Source of the DNA: Hibiscus mutabilis
Taxonomy: Eukaryota; Streptophyta; Magnoliopsida; Malvales; Malvaceae
Assembly (NCBI GenBank): GCA_019671005.1
Contig: CM033714.1
Location: 82,513,909 to 82,577,908 of the forward strand
Direction of reading: 5' to 3'
Length of the DNA stretch: 64,000 nt
Shown here piece by piece: positions 47,959 to 59,820 of this stretch (position 1 is its first letter; every line of letters begins with the position of its first letter). Under the pieces are notes generated by a model that worked only from the letters and a program-made list of their open reading frames with translations, was not told where the DNA came from and searched no databases. The translations under genes were made by a program, and so were the position numbers.

Positions 47959-48029
47959 GCAGCAGTGGTCTAGTGGTAGATTAGTACATTGCCAGGGTAA
48001 GGACCCAGGTTCGATTCCTGGATGCCGAT
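47959..48029 (+). tRNA. tRNA-Gly(GCC)-like, structurally decayed, first cistron of a tRNA-snoRNA pair
   Basis: 71 nt, close in sequence to plant tRNA-Gly(GCC). The A box (TGGTCTAGTGGTAGA) and B box (GGTTCGATTCC) are intact and the T stem pairs perfectly (CCAGG/CCTGG). The anticodon loop reads TTGCCAG, anticodon GCC. The acceptor stem (GCAGCAG against ATGCCGA) pairs at only four of seven positions, and the D and anticodon stems also have mismatches. TATATAAA and a CAA motif lie just upstream, as in plant Pol III tRNA genes. It may serve mainly as promoter and processing signal for the snoRNA that follows; whether a working tRNA is made is doubtful. Confidence 0.75.
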
Positions 48030-48034
48030 CAGTA

Positions 48035-48122
48035 AAAACTATGATGATCTCAGCATTACTGAAGAATTGGGTACTTCAATCTTTGTCCGGTCCTTAGGCG
48101 ACTTATCTGCGCATCTGATCTT
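48035..48122 (+). ncRNA. Box C/D snoRNA, snoR43-like, cotranscribed with tRNA-Gly
   Basis: Box C ATGATGA at 48041-48047, a possible D' box CTGA at 48059-48062 and box D CTGA at 48115-48118, a size normal for box C/D RNAs. It starts about 11 nt after the tRNA-like end, and a T7 Pol III stop lies just beyond. Plants are known to have dicistronic tRNA-Gly/snoR43 genes, in which RNase Z cuts the tRNA to free the snoRNA; the snoR43 name rests on that arrangement. The terminal stem is weak. The guide stretch before box D is GGCGACTTATCTGCGCAT; I could not assign its rRNA target. Confidence 0.75.
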
Positions 48123-48136
48123 CAATATATTATATA

Positions 48137-48143
48137 TTTTTTT
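48137..48143 (+). terminator. Pol III oligo-T terminator
   Basis: Seven Ts about 19 nt after box D fit termination of the tRNA-snoRNA transcript by RNA polymerase III. Confidence 0.65.
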
Positions 48144-48223
48144 CATGCCAATTTCAAACAAAACACTCGAATTCTTTTCCAAATAATCAATTTTTATTGG
48201 CTTCATGACTCACCCTACTCTCT

Positions 48224-48500
48224 CATAGAAACAAAGGACAAATTTACATGGACAGCCATGATTGCTGGTCTTGCTATTAATGGTCTATGGTCATGGTGAA
48301 CAAGTTGTTGGCATGTTCTTTGAAATGTCAAGAGTTCCTATAGAACCAGATGAGATTACTTACGTTAGTGTTCTTTGTGCCTGTAGTCATGCCTGCATGG
48401 TAGATTACAGCCGAACACGATGTCGAACCCCGAGAATGAAGCTGTTTATGTTCTGTTGTGAAGAACCTGAGAATGTGAATAGATTGTCACGTAGTGCCGA
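48224..48500 (+). pseudogene. PPR-E gene relic
   Basis: KDKFTWTAMIAGLAING is an ordinary PLS-type PPR repeat. After it the frame is broken by what looks like a 7-bp duplication (CTATGGT near 48282-48288), and the other frame continues GHGEQVVGMFFEMSRV, PDEITYVSVLCACSHACMVD. After a deletion, fragments of an E domain follow: NPENEAVYVLL and EEPENVNRL, in two frames. No start, no full repeats and several frameshifts show a decayed fragment. Confidence 0.75.
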
Positions 48501-49069
48501 GACTAGTGTCAAAGCTGTACGATAGAGCAATGATCATTAGATGACGGAACTCGGTTCCGTCATTTCATGCTTGGCTCATGTTCATGCAAGGATTGCTGAT
48601 GAGAGTTGAATGAGACATTAACTAACATTAAAATTCTTATGGTGTATTTGAAGCCAGAGGCAAGGGAATAATAATACAAATCCGTCCAGATGGTTGTGCC
48701 TCGACTTTTTGTGGTCACTTTCATGGGTGCATGCCACCACCTACCACCCAGACCCGGTGGTCCATTCTCGTTTGCTAGCCTAGGAGTTGTCCATCACTTA
48801 TTAAATATGGATTGACTACAATATCCTTTCCCAGGTACAAGCTTTAAAAAAAAGCAATCACTCTCTTGGACACATCATTTTTATCGATAGTGCAAGGTGC
48901 AACTGCCCTTGGAGAAAGAAGCAAAAATTATAAATATGGGAGTTCTCTTTCTCTATCACATTCTCATGGCGGATAAAACGTGAGCCCACTCCCATTTCTT
49001 GAACCTTCTTCTCCCCCTCAACATTTATTTCTCTTTGGTTTTTCTCATCTCCTTACCTCTTCTGTTGTA

Positions 49070-51578
49070 ATGGCTGTGGCAATGGCTTCTGCTGCTAGTT
49101 ATGGTGCATACTTTACAACCAACACTAATACTAACAAATATAAATTTCCCATCTTTGAACCCAAAAACCATTCTTGGCCTGCTGCCTTTGTCAGCTCACA
49201 ACCCATCATTCTTGAGAAAAAAAGGTACCTTTCTTCAATCTTCCATTGTTATCTTTGTTTTTGTTTTTGTTTTAGTATCTGGATATTTCCTTGTCTGGGT
49301 GTTGAAGTTGTTGAGTTGGGGACCCTTTAAGTAAAAAACATGAATGCATTTGTAAATCCAACTGAATTGATTCAATCAGTTTTTTTTTTAGAAAAAGCTG
49401 CAATTTTTACAGTACAAATTTCATCAATCTACCACTGTTACTTTTCAACTGGATTGGCAATTGTTGAAACATGATTTAATGTTTCTATTGTATCTTCAAT
49501 TTGATACCTAATCTCTTGTCAAATTTACATCTTTTCTTTTAATCATTACAGTGTTAGATTGTCATCTTCAATTATGGGAATCATTCCAAGAGCAACACCA
49601 TCAGCCACAGCTGTGGAGGTATTCAAGAACAAATAATATATTTGGTTGGATTTTAACTCTGTATCAACTAGCTAAAGTTCCATTTCTTATGGTTGTTGTA
49701 TGTTTGAAGAGTGATGACACTGATACAGTTCCAACCCCCAAAGTTATAATTGACCAAGACACTGATCCGGATGCCACCGTAGTTGAAATAACCTTTGGTG
49801 ATCGGCTTGGAGCTCTTATGGATACTGTATAAATCCCTTTACTTACTATGATTTTCATATGGAGATTTTGGTTTTCACTGAGAATTTATTGTGTATGATC
49901 TTAACTATTAGTGAATGAGTTGCAGATGAATGCCCTTAAAAATCTTGGGTTGAATGTTGCTAAAGCAAATGTCTATCTGGATTCATCTGGGAAGCATAAC
50001 AAGTTCGCCATCACTAAGGCGTAAGTCGTATGCCTTTTAACTTATCTTTTTCTTGCGTTTTCTTCGCACGGAGTAAAAACTCGTTAAGCCTTTCTAGCAT
50101 TTTACATTTTTTGTAACATTATCCTCTAGCTCGGGGAAGAATGATTAGTTGATATAACTTTTGTCTAGGACTATTTTTAGTGATTAAAGCTGTAATTGTA
50201 CATGCTCATAAATAACTTGAAAGTGAGAATGGAATGATGTGCAAATGTGTTAAGCATTACCTAGTTTTATAGGTTTAGAATCTCTTTATCTGATTCATGA
50301 AGTAAATACACTCGGATGAAAAGTGCATGTTATATATCGGTTGTTATAATAGCTGCTTTCAATGCAACATGACTAAATATAGTGTTGGTTCTTTTCTGCA
50401 GTGATACTGGAAGGAAAGTTGAAGACCCAGAACTGCTTGAGGCAATACGTTTGACGATTATAAACAACTTACTCGAGTATCATCCTGTAATCACTTCTTC
50501 CTTTTTCCTAAATCCTAATGAGAAATATCCTAGTAAAACCCTATTGACATGTTTGTGGTCCAGGAATCAAGTTCCCAGTTAGCAATGGGTGCGACTTTCG
50601 GTGTTGAGCCACCAAAAGAAAAGGTATATTCCTCTGCTCATCCAGTATGTTCAGGCATTTTCGTGTGTTGAATGTTTGGTGAAACGAGGTTTACAGCAGC
50701 CATGAGATGACTGTTACGCTGACGTTTGTTGTAATTTCAATGGATAGTTTTCATGCTTGCGACGGAGACCGATGCAACTGATCGTAAATGTTATGAATTG
50801 TCCATAAATGTTTAAGCTGAGAATAATATATAAACTTGCCCCTTGGTTTAAGTTTTGCTTTGCTGGGATTCCTCAGGTTGATGTGGACATTGCAACCCAC
50901 ATAAGAGTTGATGATGATGGTCCCACTCGTAGGTAATGAATGCTGTGGTAAAATGCAATCGATGCCCTCGTAATTTTGATAGCTTTGATTAAGATTTAAG
51001 ACTATAGTCCTCGGCACCATACATGTTCGATTGAAATAGAAGGGATGATATGTTCTGGAATGCATTATTGGTTCATTTCCGTATAATTTAATCTTGTAAA
51101 TAAATTTGGTTCAGCTTGCTATTCGTGGAGACTGCTGATCGCCCAGGGTTGATGGTGGACCTTGTAAAAATCATTACCGACGTTAACATCAACGTTGAGT
51201 CTGGGGAGTTCGACACAGAGGTGAGGCAATCAATCAATCAATCACTCTTTTTATCTTTCGTATGTCCTCATCTTGTATTAGCCTAACGATATTAGTTTTC
51301 TCCCGAAATTTTACCTTTGAGACATAGGGGTTGTTGGCAAAGGCAAAGTTTCGTCAGTTACAAGGGTAAAGCTATCAGCAGGCCTCTGCAGCAGGTAAAG
51401 TGCAACTAACACAATTGAACATTAAATCGGAGGTGCAGTATTAATCATTTAGGTGGTAGGGCATATGTCCTAATTGCTTGCCAGGGCATCGTTTTGACCT
51501 CATGAAATCTGGCAGGTCCTTGCGAATAGTTTAAGATATTTCTTGAGGCGTCCAACTACGGAGGAGGCGAGTTTTTAG
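49070..51578 (+). CDS. ACR11: ACR11-type plastid ACT-domain protein with a late frameshift
   Basis: Tandem ACT-domain plastid protein; Arabidopsis ACR11 is linked to glutamine synthetase and Fd-GOGAT in nitrogen assimilation. Exons: 49070-49224, 49552-49618, 49710-49826, 49926-50020, 50402-50486, 50564-50623, 50877-50932, 51115-51220, 51328-51394 and 51516-51578; all phases fit except exon 9. The N-terminus (MAVAMASAASYGAYFT) looks like a transit peptide. The first ACT domain starts VVEITFGDRLGALMDTMNAL and the second LLFVETADRPGLMVDLVKII. Exon 9 is 67 nt where the family needs 69: after GLLAKAKF the frame shifts and stops at 51367-51369. The other frame gives VSYKGKAISRPLQQ, and exon 10 ends correctly (LRRPTTEEASF). 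The frameshift is either real, truncating the second ACT domain, or a sequence error. The upstream GTG frame from 48980 is not the start. Confidence 0.85.
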
Positions 51579-52003
51579 AACTTGGATAGCATTGCACGAT
51601 GAAAAAAAAGGATATGCAGCAAGAAAGATGTTCTGCAAAAATATGGTTTATTATGTAAATCACTGTCTCATTGTATTACATAACAGCAGAAAGTGAAAGT
51701 CCTGCAGGAAATAGGGGTACAAGGAAATGTGTTAGCACTTGAATTTGATATTTCTGTTTTTCCCTTTTAATCCCCCTTGAGTTCATTTACATTTGCTAAC
51801 TCTATATTTCCATAGAAGTCTCTTCCTCAGCCACCATAAGATAAAAGCAAAGCGCGAATGAGTGAAACAAATGTTATGTAAACAAACATTTTAACGGCAT
51901 TGATAAATGAAGGTATGGAGGAGAAGAAATATCAATAACTTCAGTGGAAACTTATGGAGAGTCGTAATATGGATGGGGCAATGGATTCATATTTCGTAAT
52001 GTG
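51579..52003. other. Convergent 3' regions of ACR11 and RABA5a
   Basis: The genes face each other with 425 bp between their stop codons, probably all 3' untranslated sequence. No other feature is seen. Confidence 0.6.
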
Positions 52004-52918
52004 TCAGGATGAACAGCATCCGGCCGGTTTGACCTCTGTATTGGGTTGTTGGTTCTCTTCCGCCTGTAAAACAACAGTCTTCCCATCCAATGGTGCATCT
52101 TGCTTCTTGCTCTCGTGAGACATCATAACTTTCCGGCTCAATATGTTGTAGATCTCTTTAACAATGGTCTGAAATGCAGCCGTTACATTGGAGGAATCGA
52201 GTGCCGAAGTCTCCATGAAAAATAAACCTTGTGCCTCTGCTAAGGCCTTTCCATCTGAGGTGGGTACTTCCCTGGCATCCTTGAGATCTGACTTGTTGCC
52301 TACTAAAATGGTGACTACGTTCATGTCGGAGTGAGCTGTTCAAAATGACAAAGCACAGAGGTCAATCTTTAATCATCATGAGCCAAGAACAACAAATCTA
52401 TAATATTGGCAAAATTTTGCAACAATAGGACTAACAGTTATTTGCAAAGCAAGATACATTAACCCATTTTGAACCGGTGAACTTTTGGTAGATCACAGAA
52501 ATGAGATTCATGATGAGAGGGTTTCCACATGAATCATAAGTATAATCAACAAAAGCACAAGTTCTTTGTGGTTCTTACTTTGAAGTTCATTTAACCATCT
52601 GCCAATGCTATCAAAAGTCTGTTGTCTGCTGATGTCATACACAAGGAGAGCTCCAACTGCACCTCGGTAATATGCAGATGTAACGGCCCTGAAGCGCTCC
52701 TGACCAGCCGTATCCCAGACCTGCGCCTTAACTTCCTTCCCATTTATATCCAACTTTTGGGTCTGAAACTCTACTCCTATGGTTGACTTTGAATTAGGGT
52801 AGAACTCATTCCTAGCAAATCTTGCAAGTAAATTTGATTTCCCAACAGCTGAATCACCAACCAGTACAATCTTGAAAAGGTAATCCTCAGTTTTCTCGTC
52901 CTCTGAAACAAAAGCCAT
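52004..52918 (-). CDS. RABA5a: Small GTPase RABA5a-type (Rab11 family)
   Basis: Rab11-class GTPase for trans-Golgi, endosome and secretory vesicle traffic. Exons, minus strand: 52579-52918 and 52004-52335, 223 aa. G boxes: GDSAVGKS (residues 21-28), the switch I region around STIGVEF, WDTAGQE, GNKSD and ETSAL, all intact. The C-terminus ends GCCSS, a double-geranylgeranylation signal. The N-terminus MAFVSEDEKTEDYLFKIV and the stretch THSDMNVVTILVGNKSDLKD point to RABA5a rather than RABA5c. The intron (52336-52578, phase 1) has donor GTAAGA and acceptor AACAG. A 5' leader intron probably runs from about 52932 (acceptor CTCGTAG) to 54788 (donor GTGAGTGC), so transcription would start near 54800-54960. 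Confidence 0.95.
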
Positions 52919-54960
52919 TTTCCAACCTTCCTACGAGTGTCACTCTATATAATCATAATCATATCAACAATGAAAAGCTCTCGGTGTTCAGTTTCTTCTC
53001 TGGGACTCAGGTTATCACCGAATAAGCACCAACCTTATATCCTGTTCAAGAACAGAAATGGGTTTAGGGAAGAAAAGAACAAAGGGAAGCTGGAAAATGA
53101 AGCTAATGTAGGAATAAAGTACAAAGGTGACATTCAATCGCTTATATAAAGACCTGAGAAATACCTTTCTTGTGAAGCATATATTGGGCCAATTGAATAA
53201 AGAATAAATTCTACTCCACTCTCACCATCCTGCAAAAATCCACCCGAGCCGCTTTGTGTGAAGTACTAATCCTGTTACCAATGAATATGTTAAGTTTCCT
53301 GCAGTAACAACTTGAAATAGAGGGAAACACAAACAATTAGCAAATGCTTCTACCGATAGCAACCAATGTACTAATTTTTAGTACAACGGTGTGCAGCTAA
53401 AATATTCAAGTGATTAAGCGAAACAAGTGATACTCCTTAGAAGGCAAGCAACAGTACCTTGATCTCTCCTTTGAATTTGCTTACACCTCGCCTGACACCT
53501 GAAATCCCAGTTAATCTCCTTCTATTGCTTAGACTTTTGAAGCTCAAAACAAGGACATACGATTAATATTAGATCATTTGTGAGAAATATGCAACTAATA
53601 GATTGGAACAAAAAACATATCTCACCCAACAACCGTGACACATTTATAGAACACCTAAGATTCCTAATCCTTTGTTCCACTCTTTCCCTTAACTAGTAAA
53701 ACATCGCATTGTTTTTGTCTAAATATTAAAGATAACAGATAACAAGTCACATTAGATAACAAAAACTACAGACCAGAACTGGAGGCCAAGAACAGATAAG
53801 ATTCTTTGAGATCTATAATGAGTAACAAATCATCTGCAACTGCAATATAAAGATGCTTGAATGTATGACAATATGCATCAACTATATGCACTAGATCTTA
53901 CAAGATAACATATGACAGTTCAGTAGGATTGCTCTTGGACATTACCACTGGACCACGATGCAGCATAGAACTTCGAATATAAACAAAGCCTCGTACTTTC
54001 ACTTCTAAATGTGAGAGTTCTTTTAAAACAGGGGTTTTGTCTTATTCTTTGTCTTAATTATACAGACGCTGAAAGCTCAAGTCTTTAAAAGATCAGACAT
54101 AAATATATTACTATATTTTTTTCAGAGGCGAGCCTGTTAAAGGGTTAAAATTTCAAACTTTTACAGCTATGTAAACAGCTCATAAAAATTCACTGAAACT
54201 CTGATTGCAAGAACTAGTTGAACTCTGACCTGGAAATAAACTTCAGATCCAAGTAAAATCAATTTCAATTTTTGACAGAGGGATTTGCCACTCCACCCAT
54301 GGTTCAGTCGACCCAAGTAAATCGATTTCAACATTCAAAGAATAAAAAAAGAAATTAAGGTATGCTCTTGATCATAAAGTGAAATCAAACCATGACATTA
54401 GAAACTTATAATCACCAAGCAAGCTACCATTTAAAGTTTACATTTTGCAATTGACTCAAAATACTAGAAACCAAGTTCACATATCGAACAGCTAGTTTAA
54501 ATCTTGCCATTAATTGCATCGAAACCATTATACAACTAAGTCTCAAATATCCAAACAAATTAAACAAAACAGAGAAACAAAATTCGATTTCGATACCATA
54601 AAAATCTTAAAAGAACACACAAAATAAAATTGTTCATAAGAAAGAAAAAAACAACAAAAATGAGATTGAGAAATGATCCAGAAACAGAAACCCAATTCGC
54701 AAATCAAATTCATTAACTCATCGAATAATAAATACAATACAAAGGGTCTTCAAATGTAGAGAAAAAAATGGGTGTTTCATTGCACTCACCAGCTATATAA
54801 GAAAAGAATCCAGAAGGCTCCCTGCACCCTTATTTTCTTCTGTTTCTGTCAGAAATTGTGATCATTAAGAATGGATCTGATTAAATGATAATGTCAATGG
54901 CTTGAAGGAACAAATTCAAAGGATTTATTTTTAGGTTTTAGGCTCTCTTTTTTTCAAGGG
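52919..54960 (-). promoter_or_regulatory. RABA5a 5' leader with ~1.86-kb intron
   Basis: Minus-strand AGCTG/GTGAGTGC at about 54781-54793 is a good donor, and ACTCGTAG/GAAGG just before the ATG a good acceptor. No coding frame of note lies between, and the GA-rich sequence upstream of the donor suits an untranslated exon. Other leader exons (for example near 53150-53200) are possible. Confidence 0.5.
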
Positions 54961-54964
54961 AGGT

Positions 54965-57900
54965 GGTGAGGGAGCAAAGCGCAGGGACAACCCCAGATTT
55001 GCATTTACTCTGCTTTCTCTGGTTTAGTCTCCCCGTTTATTTCCTGGGCTTTTTTTTGGGCCTGCTATGGACCTCACTGAACATTTATTTATTGGTAAAA
55101 GTATTGTATGGGTCTTTGTACTATAACACGATGTGCATTTTGATCCCTTCTTTCTTTTTGTATAATCACCCGTATTTGATCTATTAGCTGATTAATCCGA
55201 ACCAATTACTGCAAGACTTATTATAAACTCCAAATGTTATTTAAAAAACTCAATGCCTAGTCCGATTAGACTAATTAATAGTTGATTGATTCATCTACAT
55301 AAGTTTTATGGGCTTTGTGTGTCATAAAAGAAAATGCAGCTTACATTGCCAACCCCTTGTTGTTGCAGCAGATGGATTCATTTTTAATGGTAGTGACATG
55401 CTTTAGAAGAAGAGTGATGAGTGTGTAAAAGTATTGTTTTCTTATCTTTTTTGTTCATATTATTGTTAGACTTAAGTACATTTTAGTTGCATTATTAGGC
55501 ATTCATGCATAATTTTTTAGTTTTCTTTATTATTGAGCTTAGTATTGCATTTTAATTGTTTTTGGTTATTTTTCGTGAAAAAAATCGTTGCTCGTGTGCT
55601 TATTTTGCGCAGGTCAAAATTGTCGTGGCAATTAAGGAAAATACTGAAGGACTTGCCATGACAAGTGAAGTTGGTTTTTGAAGGACATGCCGAACCTAAT
55701 TACCGGTAATTCTGGATAAATCTGCCCATTTTTGGATAAACTCAAAAAGTCAAGGATAACTCCCCAAAATCTGGATTTACAAGCAGAATTTGATGGAGAT
55801 AAAGACTCAGATTTGTGAGGAGATAAAGATAGAAAAAGATTAATTATCTTTTATCCAAATTAAATCGAGTTTAATTTTATCCTCATCAGTAAGCATTATT
55901 TACATAATTGAAGAGTTTAAATCGGGTGAGGATCCTATATCTATGGAATTCGAATACAATCTAACCTCTCCTATCATCACAAACCGGTCGGATCATCCAT
56001 TTAAATAGAAATCCAACCTGCAACAAAGGGAGGGATGGGGAGTCGATCAAGGGAGAGAAGAGGGCAGATCGCAAAGAATTTCATGCATCATTATCTTCTT
56101 CATGCAATCCATGTATGAGAATTTTTCTTTCGTATTTCTTTCGATCCTAGCTATGAACTGATTTAAATTGGTTGGGGTTATTTGGGTTTTGTGGTGTAAT
56201 AACGATTTGATGTTTTAAGTTTTTGAATTCAATTAATTCGGAGTTTGTTCATTCTTGGTTCTTTAAATTTTTATCTTAAGAGAACCAGGAGAGGATCTTG
56301 AGTGTTATCCATTTATCTAAACTCGGGAAAGTTAGATTCAAGAAACTAATGGACATGCTTCTCATTCGAACGATCGTTGGTGAGGATTAATCCACCTTAG
56401 GAATAAGGATCGAATTTCAACAGCTAAGAAGAGTGTAAGATCGATTGTTGTCCACCCAAGGTTAACACATGGATTTATCACCAAGGCATGCACAAACGAC
56501 CAGTTCTTCTGTTAGAGACAACAAGAAGACATCGAAGAATACTCTGAGCTTCGAAAGAAGGAACCCAATTGCTTCAGCATTAAAACCAGTCCCAGTTGTC
56601 ACGGCATAAATTGTGACCTAAATGCCACGGTAATCTAGCCAATCTTAGTTGTTACAGCAATCGAATTGCCTCAACAATCAATTGCCACAACAATCCATTC
56701 AACCATTGAACCACTACTCACGATAACCCGACATACTCTCTTAAATCGATTACTTCTTTCTATTTACTTTATTTTGTTTAATTTATTTTACTTGAAATTT
56801 ATCACATTCAATATTATTTCTTTTAGAGCTTAATAATTTAAGCAAAGTGGACCAAGCCAATTTATGTGGAGACGATACTTGATATATATCACTTTATTAC
56901 TTTTTTTCTTTGAGTTCAAAGCTATCTGTGTCGAATCCAGGTAACTATTTTTTTTGTTAATAATGATGGGTCTGTTTCGATTGAAAAATAGAATCCTCTT
57001 TTTTTTTCCCTTTTTTGCCAGGAGATGCTGTAAAGAAAAGGGGTGAAATCTCCACCAACCAAATTTGTTGTTTGAACTTTGAATTGGGTTACGGCAAGCA
57101 AGGACTTTTGGTGTTAAGACGTGAAATTCTTCTTCTTTGTAATCAAATTTCTCGTAAGAATTCTGTAATAACCAATGATTTTGTCAGGTCTAATTTTTTT
57201 TGAAAGAAGAAGATAGAACGAATGAATGCACGAAAACTGTTTGTGAAAATTTCTCAAAGACTAACAAATGTGATGTTTCAAGGTGGCTTATTTTCGATGA
57301 TGGTGCCAAACTTACTTCTCTTTCTAAAGTATAATGGTCCATGTTTATGTTTTATTTTTTTTAATTCCACAAATGACGATGCTTTGCAAATTAATATAGC
57401 TGACGAGTAGAAATAAAGATGAAAGTGTTGAAAATTTTCATCTCCATTTCACAGATTAAGCGTTAAATAAACATGTTGATAAAACCTATTATAGTGATGG
57501 CTTTTGTTTAGTGGCTTGAGTGTGTCAACTTTACCGGAAGGCCTAGGTTCAAATTCCATTGGATGTAAATCTTCAATTTTATTCATTTTCTCTTTAGTCA
57601 GTCACCGTATGATTGAAAAAAATAAATTAAAATTAACAGAAAAAAAATTGTCTAATTAAATGATGATACTTGTCACTATTTTATTGGAACCTTAAAATTT
57701 TAAATTAATATAAAAGACTAAATTTATAATTATATAAGTTTTAGTTAACTTACTAGTCACCCTTTCGTTAAATTTTAACGACTGGTGGTCAAAATAAGTC
57801 TAATTAAATAATTAAGTGGTCAATTTTTGAATTTTTATAAGTCGATAGTCAAAATAAGTCAGACTCAATAATTAAGTGGTCACCCAAATAGTTTACGGAA

Positions 57901-59820
57901 ATAAAAATACAAACAACCAAGCAAATCCAGATATGCATTTACTGCATTCAATCACGAATATAGATAGATAGATCTTTATATGCCGACAGGACAACATTGC
58001 ACATTTTATGATTGGGTGTCAATATCAGGGTTAATAAAATAGGCGGTCAGATTTTCATTTAAGATCATAACTTTGATAGCATGCGAGGTAATACACTTGG
58101 AACGAACATAGGCCGCCGACATTTCGATAAGCTATTACATGGGGACAATAACAATACTTTTGTTGCCGTGATGTATCACCCTTTAGGCTTTGTTAGGCAG
58201 CGTTTGGACACCGAAAACGGACGTTTGACAAGGTTTTACATGTCTGGCGTTAGATGTGGATTCAAAAATATATTTAAAAGTAACACATAAAATTTTAAGG
58301 TGAATACAAGTTGTAAATGTTATAAAAATTTAAGAATTAGTTCATAAAAAATAAAAAATAAAAAATAAAAAAATAAAGACAAATATATAAATTTTAAAAA
58401 TTTTAAGGTGAGCACGGATCCACCTCACATTATATATATAGACCCGCAATTGTTTGACAATACCGTTTTATGTTGTTTCAAGGTTCAGTAGCTCAACAAC
58501 CGTTTGAGAAGCATTCCCGAACAAAAGCCTTAATCAATCTCAGTTCTACCGGACCCTGTCTAATGAGAAATACACCGAGCAAACTCTCAAATAGACACTT
58601 CTGCCTACTACCACTACTTTTGGTCTTATAATTTTGTGAGAAACCTGTGCTTGTTGGCTTACTCGGCTGCTCACTTGTATTGTTGTAATTCGAACCATAC
58701 CTCTAAACCGAAAGTGTCCTCTCGTGAAACTATACATTGTATAGCCAGTTGAAAAGATGGTTGTCGGAGTATATTCGAATAAAACAAGCAAGTTTGGAAA
58801 CTCAATATTTCCATGAACCGACATGGAAATCTTTTGTGAATAAATACTGGCAACACTTGGTCACATGATTACCTGAGTTCCTAGATTTTCATCATGGGGA
58901 TAGCAATCCTTCACCACCATAGTAAGACAAAACATGGCCCTGCTCTGCCAGCTAATGCATGAGTAATAACGACAGAAGAAAAAATGGTGATGGGGTTTTG
59001 AACCGGTTGGTGGGCATTGCTTAGATGTATATATGCAAGTAGGATAGAAAAATGGTGATGGTAGCACATAAGCAGATTAACTACTTTACACCAAATAGGA
59101 GGGCCCTACCCATGGCCACCATATGCATCCACTTTAAGCTCTCTATTCAATGCTTCAACAATAACTTTCCCCCATTGGCATCTGGGGAAGCTTGAGGGAA
59201 ACAAAAACGAAAAACCGGGGTGCCGATACATTGCTCCAACATCATGCAAGAATCAGATGTTGGTGCATAGAAATATCTTATGGCCATTACCAAATATCAC
59301 AGCACACAGACAGATGGTCATGAAAATGTGTAAAAGGAAATGGTTTATGATATGTGATGGCTAAATAACTTTCCCACAAAAACCAACAGTTGTTTCCATT
59401 GCATAAAGTTGAAGCTACAAGATAGAGCATATCATCAACAAGGCTGTCCATTTTCACTATGTAGAAAACCGACGATTAGTACTCGATCAATACAAGCTAT
59501 GCAAAATAGAATTTGGGTCACCTAAACAAAACACAAGGAAAAAACCCAAATCTGATTAATCCGAAACCCGCAAGCCAAACAAGTATTCCACCCTTCAGAT
59601 CATGTAAACAAGGAGGGGCAAAACCCCAAAACCTACTCAAAATCATACAATCTAAATGTCAGTCTCTTGAGCCTCTCCTAATTTTTTTTTTTTTTTTTTT
59701 TTACTCAAATGATAATTTCTCAACCACACTGTACAAACCATCAAAACACTCCCTATATACAGAAAAAAAAAAAAATTAACAAGGTATGATTACATCTACG
59801 AGTAATTAAACTTCAGTTCC
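54965..59820. other. 4.9-kb intergenic region, no gene supported
   Basis: Frames at 57015-57203 and 57222-57410 are non-overlapping but lack motifs. The block 55450-56960 has the look of old LTR material (GAGACGATACTTGATATAT, AAAGCTATCTGTGTCGAATC). A 21-T run lies at 59682-59702. Confidence 0.5.
57757..57890. repeat. Short tandem duplication
   Basis: GTCAAAATAAGTCTAATTA followed by AATTAAGTGGTCA occurs at about 57788-57824 and again at about 57850-57884, with small changes, next to an inverted ACTAGTCACCC end. It is probably the remains of a MITE. Confidence 0.5.

Noticed and set aside
57015..57410. Two successive 62-codon frames
   Set aside because: They are in unrelated context without motifs or splice logic; probably chance frames in old repeat DNA.
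58081..58290. 69-codon frame (MRGNTLGTNIGRRHFDKLL)
   Set aside because: No family recognised and GGCAGCGTTTGGAC inside it looks like a MITE end; not enough support.
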